DNA of 64,000 nucleotides. It comes from Hydrogenovibrio halophilus DSM 15072. Its GTDB lineage: Bacteria > Pseudomonadota > Gammaproteobacteria > Thiomicrospirales > Thiomicrospiraceae. Below the pieces are notes generated by a model that made no database searches, was not told the origin of the DNA, and was given only the letters and a program-made list of their open reading frames with translations. Positions 1-8,214 of the stretch are shown here, piece after piece. The translations under genes and the position numbers were made by a program. The stretch is taken from contig NZ_KB913033.1 in NCBI RefSeq assembly GCF_000384235.1, forward strand, positions 496,001-560,000, written 5' to 3'. Positions within the stretch are counted from its first letter, which is position 1. Each line of letters begins with the position of its first letter.

Positions 1-657
1 CGCCGGCACCACCCCGGCGGTACTGATGGTCACCCGACGCTTGGACAAGCCATACGCGTTGTCGTCCATCAGAATGCGCGCGGCCGGAAAGGTGTGAGTG
101 ACGTTCAGCAGTGGTTCGCCCATGCCCATAAACACCACATTGGAAATCACTCGCTCTTCCTTGGGTAAGCAACCCAGCGCTTTGTTGGCCACCCATACCT
201 GAGCCACGATTTCCCAGTTTTCCAGATTGCGATTGAACCCCTGGCGCGCCGTGGCGCAGAAACTGCAATCCAATGCACAGCCAACCTGCGACGAAATGCA
301 CAGGGTGCCGCGGCTTTTCTCGGGAATAAACACCACTTCCACCGAGTTATGGTGGTCCACTTCCAGCAGCCATTTGCGGGTACCGTCTTCCGAAACCTGC
401 TCCGAGACAATTTTGGGCGTGCGAATCAAAGCCACCTGCGACAGTTTCTCACGCAGAGCCTTGCTCAGATTGGTCATTTCCTCAAAATCGCTGACGCCGT
501 GCTGGTGAATCCACTTCATCACCTGAGCGGCACGAAACGGCTTCTCACCAATGTCGGCAAAAAACGCCTTGAGCGCGTCCAGATCCATGCCCAGCAGATC
601 GGTTTTGTCCTGACGGGGCGTTGTTGGTGTCAGCTCAGTTGGCACTGTCGGCTCCAT
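1..657 (-). CDS. rlmN: 23S rRNA (adenine2503-C2)/tRNA A37 methyltransferase RlmN, 3' end cut by window
   Basis: Radical-SAM enzyme that makes 2-methyladenosine at A2503 of 23S rRNA and at A37 of some tRNAs. The visible N-terminal part carries the family segment [18 protein letters not shown] and the radical-SAM cysteines in the form [11 protein letters not shown], followed by [12 protein letters not shown]. The reading frame runs off the left edge, so the C-terminal part is missing from this view. I take the ATG at 657 as the start, giving [11 protein letters not shown]; an internal ATG at 588 would cut into the conserved N-terminus. The start lies 23 bases inside the end of ndk, so the two genes are probably co-transcribed and coupled. 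The order ndk-rlmN is known downstream of complete isc operons in Pseudomonas-type genomes. Confidence 0.93.
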   Translation of the reverse strand, partial: MEPTVPTELTPTTPRQDKTDLLGMDLDALKAFFADIGEKPFRAAQVMKWIHQHGVSDFEEMTNLSKALREKLSQVALIRTPKIVSEQVSEDGTRKWLLEVDHHNSVEVVFIPEKSRGTLCISSQVGCALDCSFCATARQGFNRNLENWEIVAQVWVANKALGCLPKEERVISNVVFMGMGEPLLNVTHTFPAARILMDDNAYGLSKRRVTISTAGVVPA

Positions 658-1069
658 GCAGTTCCAGACGGGGAAAGAAAAAACCGATCTCTCGCGCCGC
701 ACTCTCAGGCGAATCCGACCCGTGCACCGAATTCTGCTGCATCGACACGGCGTAAAGTTTGCGCAAAGTGCCTGGATCGGCCTTGTCCGGGTCGGTTGTC
801 CCCATCAGGCAACGGTATTGTTCGATCGCCTGATCGCCTTCCAGCACCATAACCACAATCGGCCCGGCGGTCATATTGGTCACCAGGGTTTCAAAAAAGG
901 GTTTGCCCTGATGCTCACCATAAAACGCCTGAGCCTGATCGACGGTGAGATGCAGCATTTTAACCGCCACCACCGTCAAGCCGTTCTCTTCAATGCGTTG
1001 AATGATTTCGCCGATCAGGTTTCTTTTGACCGCGTCCGGCTTGATGATTGCAAACGTTTTCTCTAACAC
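635..1069 (-). CDS. ndk: Nucleoside diphosphate kinase
   Basis: Transfers the gamma-phosphate of ATP to NDPs through a phosphohistidine, balancing NTP and dNTP pools in the cytosol. The motif NSVHGSDS holds the catalytic histidine, and IIKPDAV near the N-terminus is typical of the family. From the GTG at 1069 the protein is 144 residues ([14 protein letters not shown]), the usual family size. An upstream in-frame GTG at 1081 would add MRKK, but the bases AGGAAAAAG there look like the ribosome binding site, so I prefer 1069. The gene has a good promoter of its own about 110 bases upstream. The C-terminus ([15 protein letters not shown]) is a few residues longer than in E. coli. Confidence 0.96.
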   Translation of the reverse strand: MLEKTFAIIKPDAVKRNLIGEIIQRIEENGLTVVAVKMLHLTVDQAQAFYGEHQGKPFFETLVTNMTAGPIVVMVLEGDQAIEQYRCLMGTTDPDKADPGTLRKLYAVSMQQNSVHGSDSPESAAREIGFFFPRLELHGADSAN

Positions 1070-1180
1070 CTTTTTCCTCACAACTGGTTTGGCTGTTCTG
1101 TTGCGCAGAGCCCGGAAAAATCACTGAAAAACACCGTCTTTCAGTCACCCGCGCCAACAAAAAGCCTTCGAATTTTCAAT

Positions 1181-1209
1181 ATTTTAACAATCTGCACTCA
1201 GAATGTCAG
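1181..1209 (-). promoter_or_regulatory. Candidate sigma70 promoter of ndk-rlmN
   Basis: On the minus strand CTGACA (1209-1204) is followed after 17 bases by TAAAAT (1186-1181), close to the TTGACA-17-TATAAT consensus. It lies in the gap between iscA and ndk and would give ndk-rlmN their own transcript, separate from the isc remnant. Confidence 0.5.
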
Positions 1210-1253
1210 AAAAAGCATCCTTCAACCTTCTGACCTTGTGTGCTGAGGTCTTC

Positions 1254-1282
1254 AAACAAAAAACCCCGGCCGGGCCGGGGTG
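1254..1282 (-). terminator. Rho-independent terminator after iscA
   Basis: Read on minus, a GC-only stem (ACCCCGGC / GCCGGGGT type) is followed directly by TTTTTTG. It lies 30-60 bases past the iscA stop codon and would end the trmJ-cysE-iscR-iscA transcript before ndk. Confidence 0.8.
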
Positions 1283-1312
1283 AATGGGTGTGTTTGCAGA
1301 AAGCCAGGTCGA

Positions 1313-1639
1313 TCAGACGCTGAACGACTCCCCACAACCACAACTGTCTTTGACATTGGGGTTGTGGAATTCAAAGCCTTCATTGAGCAGGCTTTCCTTG
1401 ACGTAATCCAGTTCCAGTCCGTCCAACTTGTCCAGCGCGTCCTGAGACACCACCACTTTGACGCCATGGCTTTCAAACACCGTGTCCGCGTCCGAGATCT
1501 CATCGGCGTAATCCACCACATAAGCAAACCCGGCGCACCCGCTCACTTTTGCGCCCACTCGCAGGCCAACGCCATGACCGCGTTTGTCGAGCATGGTTTC
1601 CACACGATTCGCTGCCGCTTGTGTCAGAGTGACTGCCAT
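1313..1639 (-). CDS. iscA: A-type iron-sulfur carrier IscA
   Basis: Carries or delivers assembled Fe-S clusters to target proteins. The three conserved cysteines are present in [14 protein letters not shown] and in the C-terminal CGCGESF, and the sequence follows IscA more closely than SufA or ErpA (for example [30 protein letters not shown]). The start at 1639 has the site AGGAG seven bases upstream and gives 108 residues; an upstream in-frame codon would add ten residues that do not match the family. It is the last gene of trmJ-cysE-iscR-iscA. iscS and iscU, normally between iscR and iscA, are absent, and hscBA-fdx, normally after it, are absent too. It may therefore serve the SufBCDS machine at 45-50 kb. 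Confidence 0.93.
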   Translation of the reverse strand: MAVTLTQAAANRVETMLDKRGHGVGLRVGAKVSGCAGFAYVVDYADEISDADTVFESHGVKVVVSQDALDKLDGLELDYVKESLLNEGFEFHNPNVKDSCGCGESFSV

Positions 1640-1678
1640 AGGATTCTCCTTCCGTTGTGAGCACCGCATTGTAACCGA

Positions 1679-2125
1679 TCAGGCCGATGCGGTTTTGCTA
1701 TCAAATTGCACCGGCTTGGAACCGCAGCGTTTGTCAATGATGGTTTGCAGACTGACATCGCTCAAAAACTGATTGATCATCTCGCTCAAATCGGCCCAGA
1801 GCGCATGTGACAGGCATTCCTCACCTTGTTGACAGTTGGATTCACCCCGACAACGGCGTGGTTCCAGGTCTTCGTTAACCGCCAGAATCACTTCATTGAC
1901 CTTGATCTCACCCGCCGGGCGGCTGAGTCGGTAGCCGCCACCCGGTCCGCGTGCGCTCAATACCAGGTCGGCTTTTTTCAGTCTGGAAAAAATCTGCTCC
2001 AGATACGACAGTGAAATCGACTGTCGCTCCGAGATCATCGCCAGCGTAATCGGGCCGTTTGACTGATTCAATGCAATGTCAAGCATCGCGGTGACCGCAT
2101 AGCGGCCTTTGGATGTCAGCTTCAT
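1679..2125 (-). CDS. iscR: Rrf2-family Fe-S cluster regulator IscR
   Basis: Winged-helix Rrf2 repressor/activator that reads Fe-S status through its own [2Fe-2S] cluster. Residues 1-60 form the DNA-binding domain (MKLTSKGRYAVTAMLDIA, ISLSYLEQIFSRLKKADLV, GPGGGYRLSR), and the three cluster cysteines are in RRCRGESNCQQGEECLSH at about 92-104. The length of 148 residues is typical. It stands directly before iscA and after cysE, and has its own promoter. A near-ideal type 1 IscR operator lies on the sufB promoter at 50.3 kb, so this protein very probably controls the suf operon. I do not see an equally clear type 1 site at its own promoter. Confidence 0.96.
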   Translation of the reverse strand: MKLTSKGRYAVTAMLDIALNQSNGPITLAMISERQSISLSYLEQIFSRLKKADLVLSARGPGGGYRLSRPAGEIKVNEVILAVNEDLEPRRCRGESNCQQGEECLSHALWADLSEMINQFLSDVSLQTIIDKRCGSKPVQFDSKTASA

Positions 2126-2158
2126 ACATCACTCTTAGATCTTTGTAAATGAACACCC

Positions 2159-2187
2159 ATCATACAAAAACCCACCAAATAACTCAA
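2159..2187 (-). promoter_or_regulatory. Candidate sigma70 promoter of iscR-iscA
   Basis: On minus, TTGAGT (2187-2182) and TATGAT (2164-2159) are separated by 17 bases. The -35 box overlaps the cysE stop codon, so iscR-iscA can be transcribed apart from trmJ-cysE. Confidence 0.6.
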
Positions 2188-2990
2188 GATTTGTCCAAAT
2201 CCGTTTGAATCGTGTCACGAATGTGCGCGCGCTGAGCCGGGTCATCCGGCTCCAGCACCGCGTCATCCAGGCCTGGTAATTCCACATGCGAATCCTGCCC
2301 GCCCAGCCGCTGCACCTCTCTGTTCAGGCGTTCCAGCTGTTCATCCTGGCCCTGGATGTGATCCAGCAGACTGTATATGGCTTTTTCCACCGGGTCTTCC
2401 ACATTGCGGCTGACCCCATAGGCGTCAAAACCGATTTTTTCGGCCATGGCTTTGCGTTTACGGCTTTTCTCATCCGTCGGTCGCTCCACCACCCGGCCAG
2501 GAATCCCGACCACCGTGCGCATCGCCGGCACCGGCTTGACCACCACGGCATTGGAACCGATGCGGGCGTCGTCCCCCACCTCAATCGGCCCCAGTACCTT
2601 GGCCCCGGCGCCCACGACCACCCGATCCCCCAGTGTGGGGTGCCGCTTACCTTCCTGCCAGCTGGTGCCACCCAGTGTCACCCCATGGTAGAGGGTGCAG
2701 TCGTCGCCAATCTCGGCGGTTTCGCCAATCACCACGCCCATGCCGTGGTCAATAAAAAACCGACGCCCGATTTTCGCCGCCGGGTGAATTTCAATGCCCG
2801 TCAGCCAGCGCGCCAGACCGGAGACAAAACGCGACAGCCACTTGAGGCGCTTGTGCCACAACCAGTGAGTCAGCCGATAGAACAAAATCGCATGCAGGCC
2901 CGGATAGGTGGTCAACACCTCCAGCGTGTTGCGCGCGGCCGGGTCACGGGCAAACACACAGCGAACGTCTTCCCGAATTCGATCAAACAT
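2184..2990 (-). CDS. cysE: Serine O-acetyltransferase
   Basis: Acetylates serine with acetyl-CoA to give O-acetylserine, the first step of cysteine synthesis. The N-terminal part (residues 1-60) is the helical SAT region, followed by a left-handed parallel beta-helix of hexapeptide repeats with [18 protein letters not shown] and [10 protein letters not shown], which hold the catalytic histidines and the acetyl-CoA site. The length is 268 residues, with an acidic C-terminal tail. The start codon overlaps the end of trmJ by eight bases, showing tight coupling. Cysteine supply next to Fe-S genes is functionally sensible, since cysteine is the sulfur donor for cluster assembly. This trmJ-cysE-iscR order is shared with several gammaproteobacteria. 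Confidence 0.95.
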   Translation of the reverse strand: MFDRIREDVRCVFARDPAARNTLEVLTTYPGLHAILFYRLTHWLWHKRLKWLSRFVSGLARWLTGIEIHPAAKIGRRFFIDHGMGVVIGETAEIGDDCTLYHGVTLGGTSWQEGKRHPTLGDRVVVGAGAKVLGPIEVGDDARIGSNAVVVKPVPAMRTVVGIPGRVVERPTDEKSRKRKAMAEKIGFDAYGVSRNVEDPVEKAIYSLLDHIQGQDEQLERLNREVQRLGGQDSHVELPGLDDAVLEPDDPAQRAHIRDTIQTDLDKS

Positions 2991-3804
2991 CCGTCGTCTC
3001 CCCCACTGCGTCTTCCAGTCCCGCCGCTTTCAGCCGTGACTGCAAAGTGCTTTTTGACCAGGCCTGCCTTTGGGCAGAACGCAAAATGCCGCGCAGAATG
3101 TCGATTTCCTTGATGTCCAGGCCGCTGCGATTGAACAGACGGCGCATGCGACGCATAAAGCGCGCATTTTTGGCCGGATCCAGAAATTCGATGTCCTGCA
3201 GCGCCTGATACAGATGCTCGTAAAACCCTTCCAACTGCTCGGAACTGGCACGTCGATCCCGATAGCCCTGACCTTCCGGCACATCGTCAAAATCCGACGC
3301 CATCCGGCACTCGTAGCTGAACACCTGCACCGCCTGCGCCAGATTCAGGGAACTGTAATCGGGGTTGGAAGGAATGTGGGCCAGATAATGACACAGGTCC
3401 ATCTCGGCATTGGTCAGCCCCGAATCTTCCCGCCCGAACACCAGTGCCACCGAATCGCCGTGCGCGGCTTGCTGCCAGGCCATCTCCGCCGTCTGGCGCA
3501 CATTCACCTGAGGCCAGGCCACTTTGCGCAAGCGAGCACTGGCGCCGAAAACGGTGGCGCAATCGGCCAGGGCCGTTTCCAGATCCGGCGCCACTTCGGC
3601 CCGATCCAGCAGATCGGCGGCACCGGACGCTCTGGCCGACGCCACCTGACTGGGAAATTCGCGGGGACGAACCAGCGTCAGACGCTGCAAGCCCATGTTT
3701 TTCATGGCTCTGGCCGCCGCCCCGATGTTGCCGGGATGCGAGGTTTCCACCAGCACCACCTTGATTCGACTGAACGCCGACAGGTTTGTTTCCGATTCGC
3801 TCAT
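2983..3804 (-). CDS. trmJ: tRNA (cytidine/uridine-2'-O-)-methyltransferase TrmJ
   Basis: SPOUT-class enzyme that methylates the 2'-OH of residue 32 in several tRNAs using SAM. Family motifs visible are [20 protein letters not shown] at residues 17-36, [19 protein letters not shown] and [19 protein letters not shown], which form the knotted SAM site. A C-terminal helical extension (about residues 190-273) is normal for TrmJ. The ATG at 3804 has GGAAAA just upstream. It is the first gene of the trmJ-cysE-iscR-iscA group and diverges from suhB; the same divergent pair suhB/trmJ is found in E. coli and Pseudomonas. Confidence 0.95.
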   Translation of the reverse strand: MSESETNLSAFSRIKVVLVETSHPGNIGAAARAMKNMGLQRLTLVRPREFPSQVASARASGAADLLDRAEVAPDLETALADCATVFGASARLRKVAWPQVNVRQTAEMAWQQAAHGDSVALVFGREDSGLTNAEMDLCHYLAHIPSNPDYSSLNLAQAVQVFSYECRMASDFDDVPEGQGYRDRRASSEQLEGFYEHLYQALQDIEFLDPAKNARFMRRMRRLFNRSGLDIKEIDILRGILRSAQRQAWSKSTLQSRLKAAGLEDAVGETTDV

Positions 3805-3814
3805 GCTTTTCCGT

Positions 3815-3820
3815 TATAAT
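3815..3820 (+). promoter_or_regulatory. Perfect -10 box upstream of suhB
   Basis: A consensus TATAAT lies about 50 bases before the suhB start, in the short trmJ/suhB divergent gap. A matching -35 box is not obvious, as it would fall inside the trmJ start region. Confidence 0.4.
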
Positions 3821-3868
3821 GGGCCCAATTTTACGAACCCCCATTCTAACAAAACCGGACGGATTGTT

Positions 3869-4696
3869 ATGCACCCGATTCTCAATATCGCCACCCAGGC
3901 CGCCAAAGACGCCGGGGAATTCATCGCCAACCAGCTGCAAAACATTGACCGCTTGAACATCGAACACAAGGGGCGCAACGACTACGTCAGCGAAGTGGAC
4001 CGACAGGCCGAACGCATCATCATCGACACCATCCACAAATATTACCCGGCCCACAGCATTCTGGCTGAGGAAAGCGGTCACCACCACAAGGATTCCGACA
4101 TCGAGTGGATCATTGACCCACTCGACGGCACCACCAACTTTCTGCACCAGTTTCCCCAGTTTGCCGTGTCCATTGCCGTGACCGAAAAAGGGAAATTGAT
4201 GCATGGCGTGATCTACGACCCTCTGCGCGACGAGCTGTTCAGCGCCAGCAGAGGCCAGGGCGCACGAGTCAACAACTACCGCATCCGAGTCAGCAACCAG
4301 AACACGCTGGCCGATGCGCTGATGGCCACCGGCATTCCCTACTACAACTTTGATTACGTGGACGCCTATCTGGAAAGCTTCAAGGAATTCATGATCTCCA
4401 CCGCCGGTATCCGTCGTCCCGGCTCGGCGGCACTGGATCTGGCCTATGTCGCCAGCGGTCGCGTGGATGGGTATTGGGAATTGAACCTCAAGCCCTGGGA
4501 CATCGCCGCCGGCGCTTTGATTGTGCAGGAAGCCGGTGGCATGATCACCGATTTCATGGGCGGAGACGGCTATCTTCAGTCCGGCAACATCATTGCCGCC
4601 AACCCGAAAATGCTCAAGGAAATGGCCAGTGTGATCGGTCGCACCATTCCCGAGGAATTCCGCCGCAACCGTCCGGCACAGGCCAACCCCAAGTAA
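3869..4696 (+). CDS. suhB: Inositol-1-monophosphatase / Nus factor SuhB
   Basis: Mg-dependent phosphatase of the inositol monophosphatase family; in E. coli SuhB also works with Nus factors in rRNA transcription antitermination. The metal-binding motifs are visible: EESG, then DPLDGTTNFLH, and WDIAAGALIVQEAGG near residue 210. The ATG at 3869 gives 275 residues (MHPILNIATQAAKDAG), matching the family N-terminus; a longer open frame upstream overlaps trmJ and is not used. It is transcribed away from trmJ and faces rimI, with an ACCAGGCCTGGT palindrome in the convergent gap. Confidence 0.95.
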   Translation: MHPILNIATQAAKDAGEFIANQLQNIDRLNIEHKGRNDYVSEVDRQAERIIIDTIHKYYPAHSILAEESGHHHKDSDIEWIIDPLDGTTNFLHQFPQFAVSIAVTEKGKLMHGVIYDPLRDELFSASRGQGARVNNYRIRVSNQNTLADALMATGIPYYNFDYVDAYLESFKEFMISTAGIRRPGSAALDLAYVASGRVDGYWELNLKPWDIAAGALIVQEAGGMITDFMGGDGYLQSGNIIAANPKMLKEMASVIGRTIPEEFRRNRPAQANPK

Positions 4697-4758
4697 CCCG
4701 ACGTTGCAAAAGACCGGAAACGGTCAGCAAAAACGGTTAAAAGGCACCTGCAAAACTG

Positions 4759-4770
4759 ACCAGGCCTGGT
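4759..4770. repeat. ACCAGGCCTGGT palindrome, copy 1
   Basis: Exact 12-bp core in the convergent gap between suhB and rimI, with TAA on the right flank. Member of a twelve-copy family in this window. Confidence 0.95.
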
Positions 4771-4778
4771 TAATCCGA

Positions 4779-5267
4779 TCATTTCAGGGAATACGACATC
4801 AGACAGGCGTCTTCCCGACCGCTTTGGGTCGGATAATAATTGGGGCGATGCCCGTCCACCTGAAACCCCAGTGATTGATACAAAATTTTGGCCGGGTTAG
4901 ACACGCGCACTTCCAGCAACACCCGCTGCCAGCCTTGCGCAGAAAAGGTTTCCAGCAGCTGCCCAAATGCCACCCGCCCCAAGCCCTGACGCTGAAAGGC
5001 GGGGGCAATGCAAAAATTGAGCACTTCCACCTCGTCCACCACCGGTCGGCAGAACGCATACCCAACCGGTTGCCAGTCCCCTTCCCGCGCCCGGGCAATC
5101 AGATAATTCAGCCCCTGGTCCAGCGCCAACTCAAACCCTCGACGGCTCCAGGGCCAGGCATACGCCGTCCGCTCCACCGACTGCACCCAATCCAGATCGG
5201 CTTCGTCCAGTGGTTTGAGGAACAACGATTGAGTGACGGGCGATTCGGTAACGGACGATTCAGTCAC
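4779..5267 (-). CDS. rimI: Ribosomal protein S18 alanine N-acetyltransferase RimI
   Basis: GNAT-family acetyltransferase that acetylates the N-terminus of ribosomal protein S18. The acetyl-CoA motif QRQGLGRVAF is present, preceded by EVLNFCIAP and followed by LLEVRVSNPAKILYQSLGF, all typical of RimI. I choose the GTG at 5267, whose bases overlap the stop codon of the upstream holD-like gene, giving 162 residues. The longer frame upstream reads through holD in another frame and has no family match. The repeated TESxVT segment at the N-terminus (TESSVTESPVTQS) is unusual and probably a disordered extension. holD-rimI is a known pair in E. coli, which supports both calls. Confidence 0.88.
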   Translation of the reverse strand: MTESSVTESPVTQSLFLKPLDEADLDWVQSVERTAYAWPWSRRGFELALDQGLNYLIARAREGDWQPVGYAFCRPVVDEVEVLNFCIAPAFQRQGLGRVAFGQLLETFSAQGWQRVLLEVRVSNPAKILYQSLGFQVDGHRPNYYPTQSGREDACLMSYSLK

Positions 5268-5796
5268 GTTCGGTCCAGGCCAGCCATTGCTGATACAGCG
5301 CTTTTTTCTGCAAAGGCGCGGCCAGCATTTGCGAGGCAGGGGGCACCGGCTCAACCATCACCCCTTCGGCCAGCTCCTGCACAAACGGATGTGCCAGATC
5401 GGTGCACAAGGCCAGATCGGGCCCGAAGTCGATCAAGCGTTCCAGACAATCAAACTGGGCGTCGTCGTCAGGCAAGGTTGACGGGTCCAGCCACTGCCAG
5501 TTTTGCGGCGCCACCCCAAAGGCCGCAAACGCGTTCGCGACCAGTGTTTGCGCGCGCTCACCGGCCGCCGTCAAACCCGGTTCCACCCACAAAAACCGCT
5601 GCAGCCCGGCCGCCGCCACGGCTTCGCCATCAGACGCCTCGGCCGCCATCGATCCGCCGGGCACGGATTCCGCGACCTGACTGGTCTGTACGGAATCGCC
5701 CAGGGCGGCCGACACAGGCATGGCAAATTCGGGTTTCAAGCGCCAAGGCTGAACCCCCAGTTGAGCAAAAAAGGACGCGGACAGAGACATCGTCAT
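5260..5796 (-). CDS. holD: Probable DNA polymerase III psi subunit HolD
   Basis: A poorly conserved protein of 178 residues. The N-terminus FFAQLGVQPWRLKPE resembles the chi-binding start of E. coli HolD (QLGITQWSLRRP), and the end PLQKKALYQQWLAWTERD resembles its C-terminal helix (ARAALWQQI...). The protein lies directly upstream of rimI with overlapping ends, the same order as in E. coli. If right, it links chi to the gamma/tau clamp-loader complex. The middle (residues 30-90) is Ala/Glu-rich and longer than in E. coli. The match is seen by eye only and is moderate; a lineage-specific protein remains possible. Confidence 0.6.
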   Translation of the reverse strand: MTMSLSASFFAQLGVQPWRLKPEFAMPVSAALGDSVQTSQVAESVPGGSMAAEASDGEAVAAAGLQRFLWVEPGLTAAGERAQTLVANAFAAFGVAPQNWQWLDPSTLPDDDAQFDCLERLIDFGPDLALCTDLAHPFVQELAEGVMVEPVPPASQMLAAPLQKKALYQQWLAWTERD

Positions 5797-5798
5797 AC

Positions 5799-7352
5799 TC
5801 AGACCGGTGCCTGTGGATGGGCCTTGAGCCCTTCGTCCATCAGTTTGTTCAGCGCATTGATATAGGCCTTGGCCGACGCAATCACAATGTCGGTGTCGGT
5901 ACCCTGACCATTGACAATGCGCCCGCCTTTTTCCATGCGCACCGAGGTTTCGCCCAATGAATCGGTGCCATTGGTCACATTGCTGACCGAGTACAACTCC
6001 AGACTGGCACCGGAATCGACGATGCGTTCAATCGCCTTGAAGGTGGCGTCCACGGCACCGCCCCCCTCGGCGCTGGCCTGTTTTTCTTCGCCATTCAGCC
6101 AGAGCGTGACCTGCGCCATCGGCGACTCGCCGGTTTCGCTTTGCACCCTCATCGATACCAGTTTGACCTGCTCGTTTTCAGTGCGGCGGCTGTCGTTATC
6201 GGTCACCAGCGCCTGGATGTCCTCATCGTAAATTTCGTGTTTGCGGTCCGCCAGCGCCTTAAAACTCATAAAGGCTTCGGACAGTTCGGTTTCGGTCTCA
6301 AACGCAATGCCCAACGACAGACACCGATCCCGAAACGCATTGCGCCCTGAATGCTTGCCCAGCACCATGCGGTTCATGCTCCAGCCCACGTCCTCGGCGC
6401 GCATGATTTCATAGGTTTCGCGATGTTTGAGCACGCCGTCCTGATGAATGCCGGACTCGTGGGCAAAGGCATTGGCCCCGACAATCGCCTTGTTGGGTTG
6501 AACCGCAAACCCGGTAATACTGGCCACCAGACGCGACGCCGCCAGAATTTCCGGCGTATGAATGCGGGTGTCCACCGGAAACACATCCTGTCGGGTGCGC
6601 ACCGCCATCACCACTTCTTCCAGCGCCGTATTGCCCGCACGTTCGCCCAGACCGTTGATGGTGCATTCCACCTGACGTGCGCCGGCCTGAACCGCCGCCA
6701 GAGAGTTGGCCACGGCCAGCCCGAGGTCATTGTGACAATGGGCCGAAAACACGGCCTTGTCGGAATTGGGGATGCGAGTGAGCAATTGGTGAATGCGTTC
6801 GCCGAACTGCTCGGGAATGTTGTAACCCACCGTGTCCGGGATATTGATGGTGGTGGCCCCGGCGTCAATCGCCGCCTCGATCACCCGACACAGAAAGTCC
6901 AGGTCGGAGCGCCCGGCGTCTTCGGGTGAGAACTCCACATCGTCGGTAAAGTCGCGCGCACGCTTGACCGCCCAGACGGCTTGCTCCACCACCTGATCGG
7001 GCGTCATTTTCAGCTTTTTTTCCATGTGAATGGGCGAGGTGGCAATAAAGGTATGAATCCGACCCGCTTCGGCTGGGGCAATCGCTTCGCCGGCGCGGAC
7101 AATGTCGTTTTCCAGAGCCCGTGCCAGGCCACAGACACGGCTGTCGCGGACGGCCTCGGCCACCGAACGCACCGCTTCAAAATCGCCCTGACTGGCGGCA
7201 GGAAACCCGGCTTCGATCACGTCCACCCGCAGTTTTTCCAGCTGGCGGGCAATTCGGATTTTTTCTTCCCGGGTCATACTGGCACCCGGACTCTGTTCCC
7301 CATCACGCAGCGTGGTATCAAAGATAATCAAACGGTCCGTTGCATCAGTCAT
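5799..7352 (-). CDS. leuA: 2-isopropylmalate synthase
   Basis: Condenses acetyl-CoA with 2-oxoisovalerate, the first committed step of leucine synthesis. The N-terminal TIM-barrel starts with [18 protein letters not shown], carries [14 protein letters not shown] and [15 protein letters not shown], and is followed by the LeuA dimer regulatory domain (about residues 390-510) where leucine binds. The length of 517 residues is typical of the bacterial type 1 enzyme. Its start overlaps the end of pssA by eight bases and it is followed after two bases by holD-rimI, so all four are probably one operon. I see no leader-peptide attenuator. Confidence 0.97.
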   Translation of the reverse strand: MTDATDRLIIFDTTLRDGEQSPGASMTREEKIRIARQLEKLRVDVIEAGFPAASQGDFEAVRSVAEAVRDSRVCGLARALENDIVRAGEAIAPAEAGRIHTFIATSPIHMEKKLKMTPDQVVEQAVWAVKRARDFTDDVEFSPEDAGRSDLDFLCRVIEAAIDAGATTINIPDTVGYNIPEQFGERIHQLLTRIPNSDKAVFSAHCHNDLGLAVANSLAAVQAGARQVECTINGLGERAGNTALEEVVMAVRTRQDVFPVDTRIHTPEILAASRLVASITGFAVQPNKAIVGANAFAHESGIHQDGVLKHRETYEIMRAEDVGWSMNRMVLGKHSGRNAFRDRCLSLGIAFETETELSEAFMSFKALADRKHEIYDEDIQALVTDNDSRRTENEQVKLVSMRVQSETGESPMAQVTLWLNGEEKQASAEGGGAVDATFKAIERIVDSGASLELYSVSNVTNGTDSLGETSVRMEKGGRIVNGQGTDTDIVIASAKAYINALNKLMDEGLKAHPQAPV

Positions 7353-8175
7353 GGCGTTGTGGCTCTTCTTTCTTTGTGGAAGGTTCAGAGGACTCGCTGT
7401 CTACAGTCGCCTCACTCTGAGCGGTTTCGGTCTGAGGGTTTTCCGGTTTGTTACGGCGGCGTTTCTGCCGACGTCGCTGAATTTCTTTCAAGGTCCAGAC
7501 CGGGCCGGAAATGGCATAGAGCAAAAACAGCAAAAACAGAATCATCGAAGGCTTGAGAGTGATCACCACAAAAACCAGCACCGCCAGCAACAGAGTCACA
7601 AACGGCACCTTGTCTTTCAGATTCAGCTCCTTGAACGAACTGAAACGGACATTGCTCACCATCATCAGCCCGGCCACAGCGGTGAGCACCAGCGCCACCG
7701 GCCCGGCCAGATCGGGATTCAACGGATTGGTTTCAAACATCCAGATAAACCCGGCAATCAACGCCGCGGCTGCCGGACTGGGAAGCCCCTGGAAATAGCG
7801 TTTGTCCGCCACCCCGACCTGGGTGTTAAAGCGCGCCAGACGCAGTGCCGCGGCCGCCGTAAACACAAAGGCAACCAGCCAGCCGATTTTGCCGTAACCG
7901 CTCAACACCCACTGGTACATCAGCAGCGCCGGAGCCAGACCAAACGAGATCATGTCGGCCAGACTGTCGAATTCGGCACCAAAGGCGCTGGAAGTCTGAG
8001 TCATCCGGGCAATCCGCCCATCGAGCCCGTCGAACACCATCGCCACAAAAATCGCGATCGCGCCCAGCTGGTAATCGCCGTTCATGCCCGCAATCACGGC
8101 ATAAAAGCCAGAAAACAGCGCGATCATGGTCATCAGATTCGGCAACAGATAAATGCCTTTTTCAAACGATTTCAT
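7345..8175 (-). CDS. pssA: CDP-diacylglycerol--serine O-phosphatidyltransferase
   Basis: Inner-membrane enzyme that makes phosphatidylserine, the precursor of phosphatidylethanolamine. The CDP-alcohol phosphotransferase signature is visible as [26 protein letters not shown] (read here as D-G-x2-A/R-R-x8-G-x3-D-x3-D). Several hydrophobic segments follow, and the C-terminus is a charged tail (residues 240-276) rich in Arg, Glu and Ser. The ATG at 8175 has AAGGA just upstream and gives 276 residues; an in-frame TTG four codons earlier is less likely. leuA follows with an eight-base overlap; pssA-leuA pairs are known in other proteobacteria. Confidence 0.93.
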   Translation of the reverse strand: MKSFEKGIYLLPNLMTMIALFSGFYAVIAGMNGDYQLGAIAIFVAMVFDGLDGRIARMTQTSSAFGAEFDSLADMISFGLAPALLMYQWVLSGYGKIGWLVAFVFTAAAALRLARFNTQVGVADKRYFQGLPSPAAAALIAGFIWMFETNPLNPDLAGPVALVLTAVAGLMMVSNVRFSSFKELNLKDKVPFVTLLLAVLVFVVITLKPSMILFLLFLLYAISGPVWTLKEIQRRRQKRRRNKPENPQTETAQSEATVDSESSEPSTKKEEPQRHD

Positions 8176-8214
8176 AGCATCCTTCAATCGTAATTGGGTG
8201 AATGTTGTCCCGGC

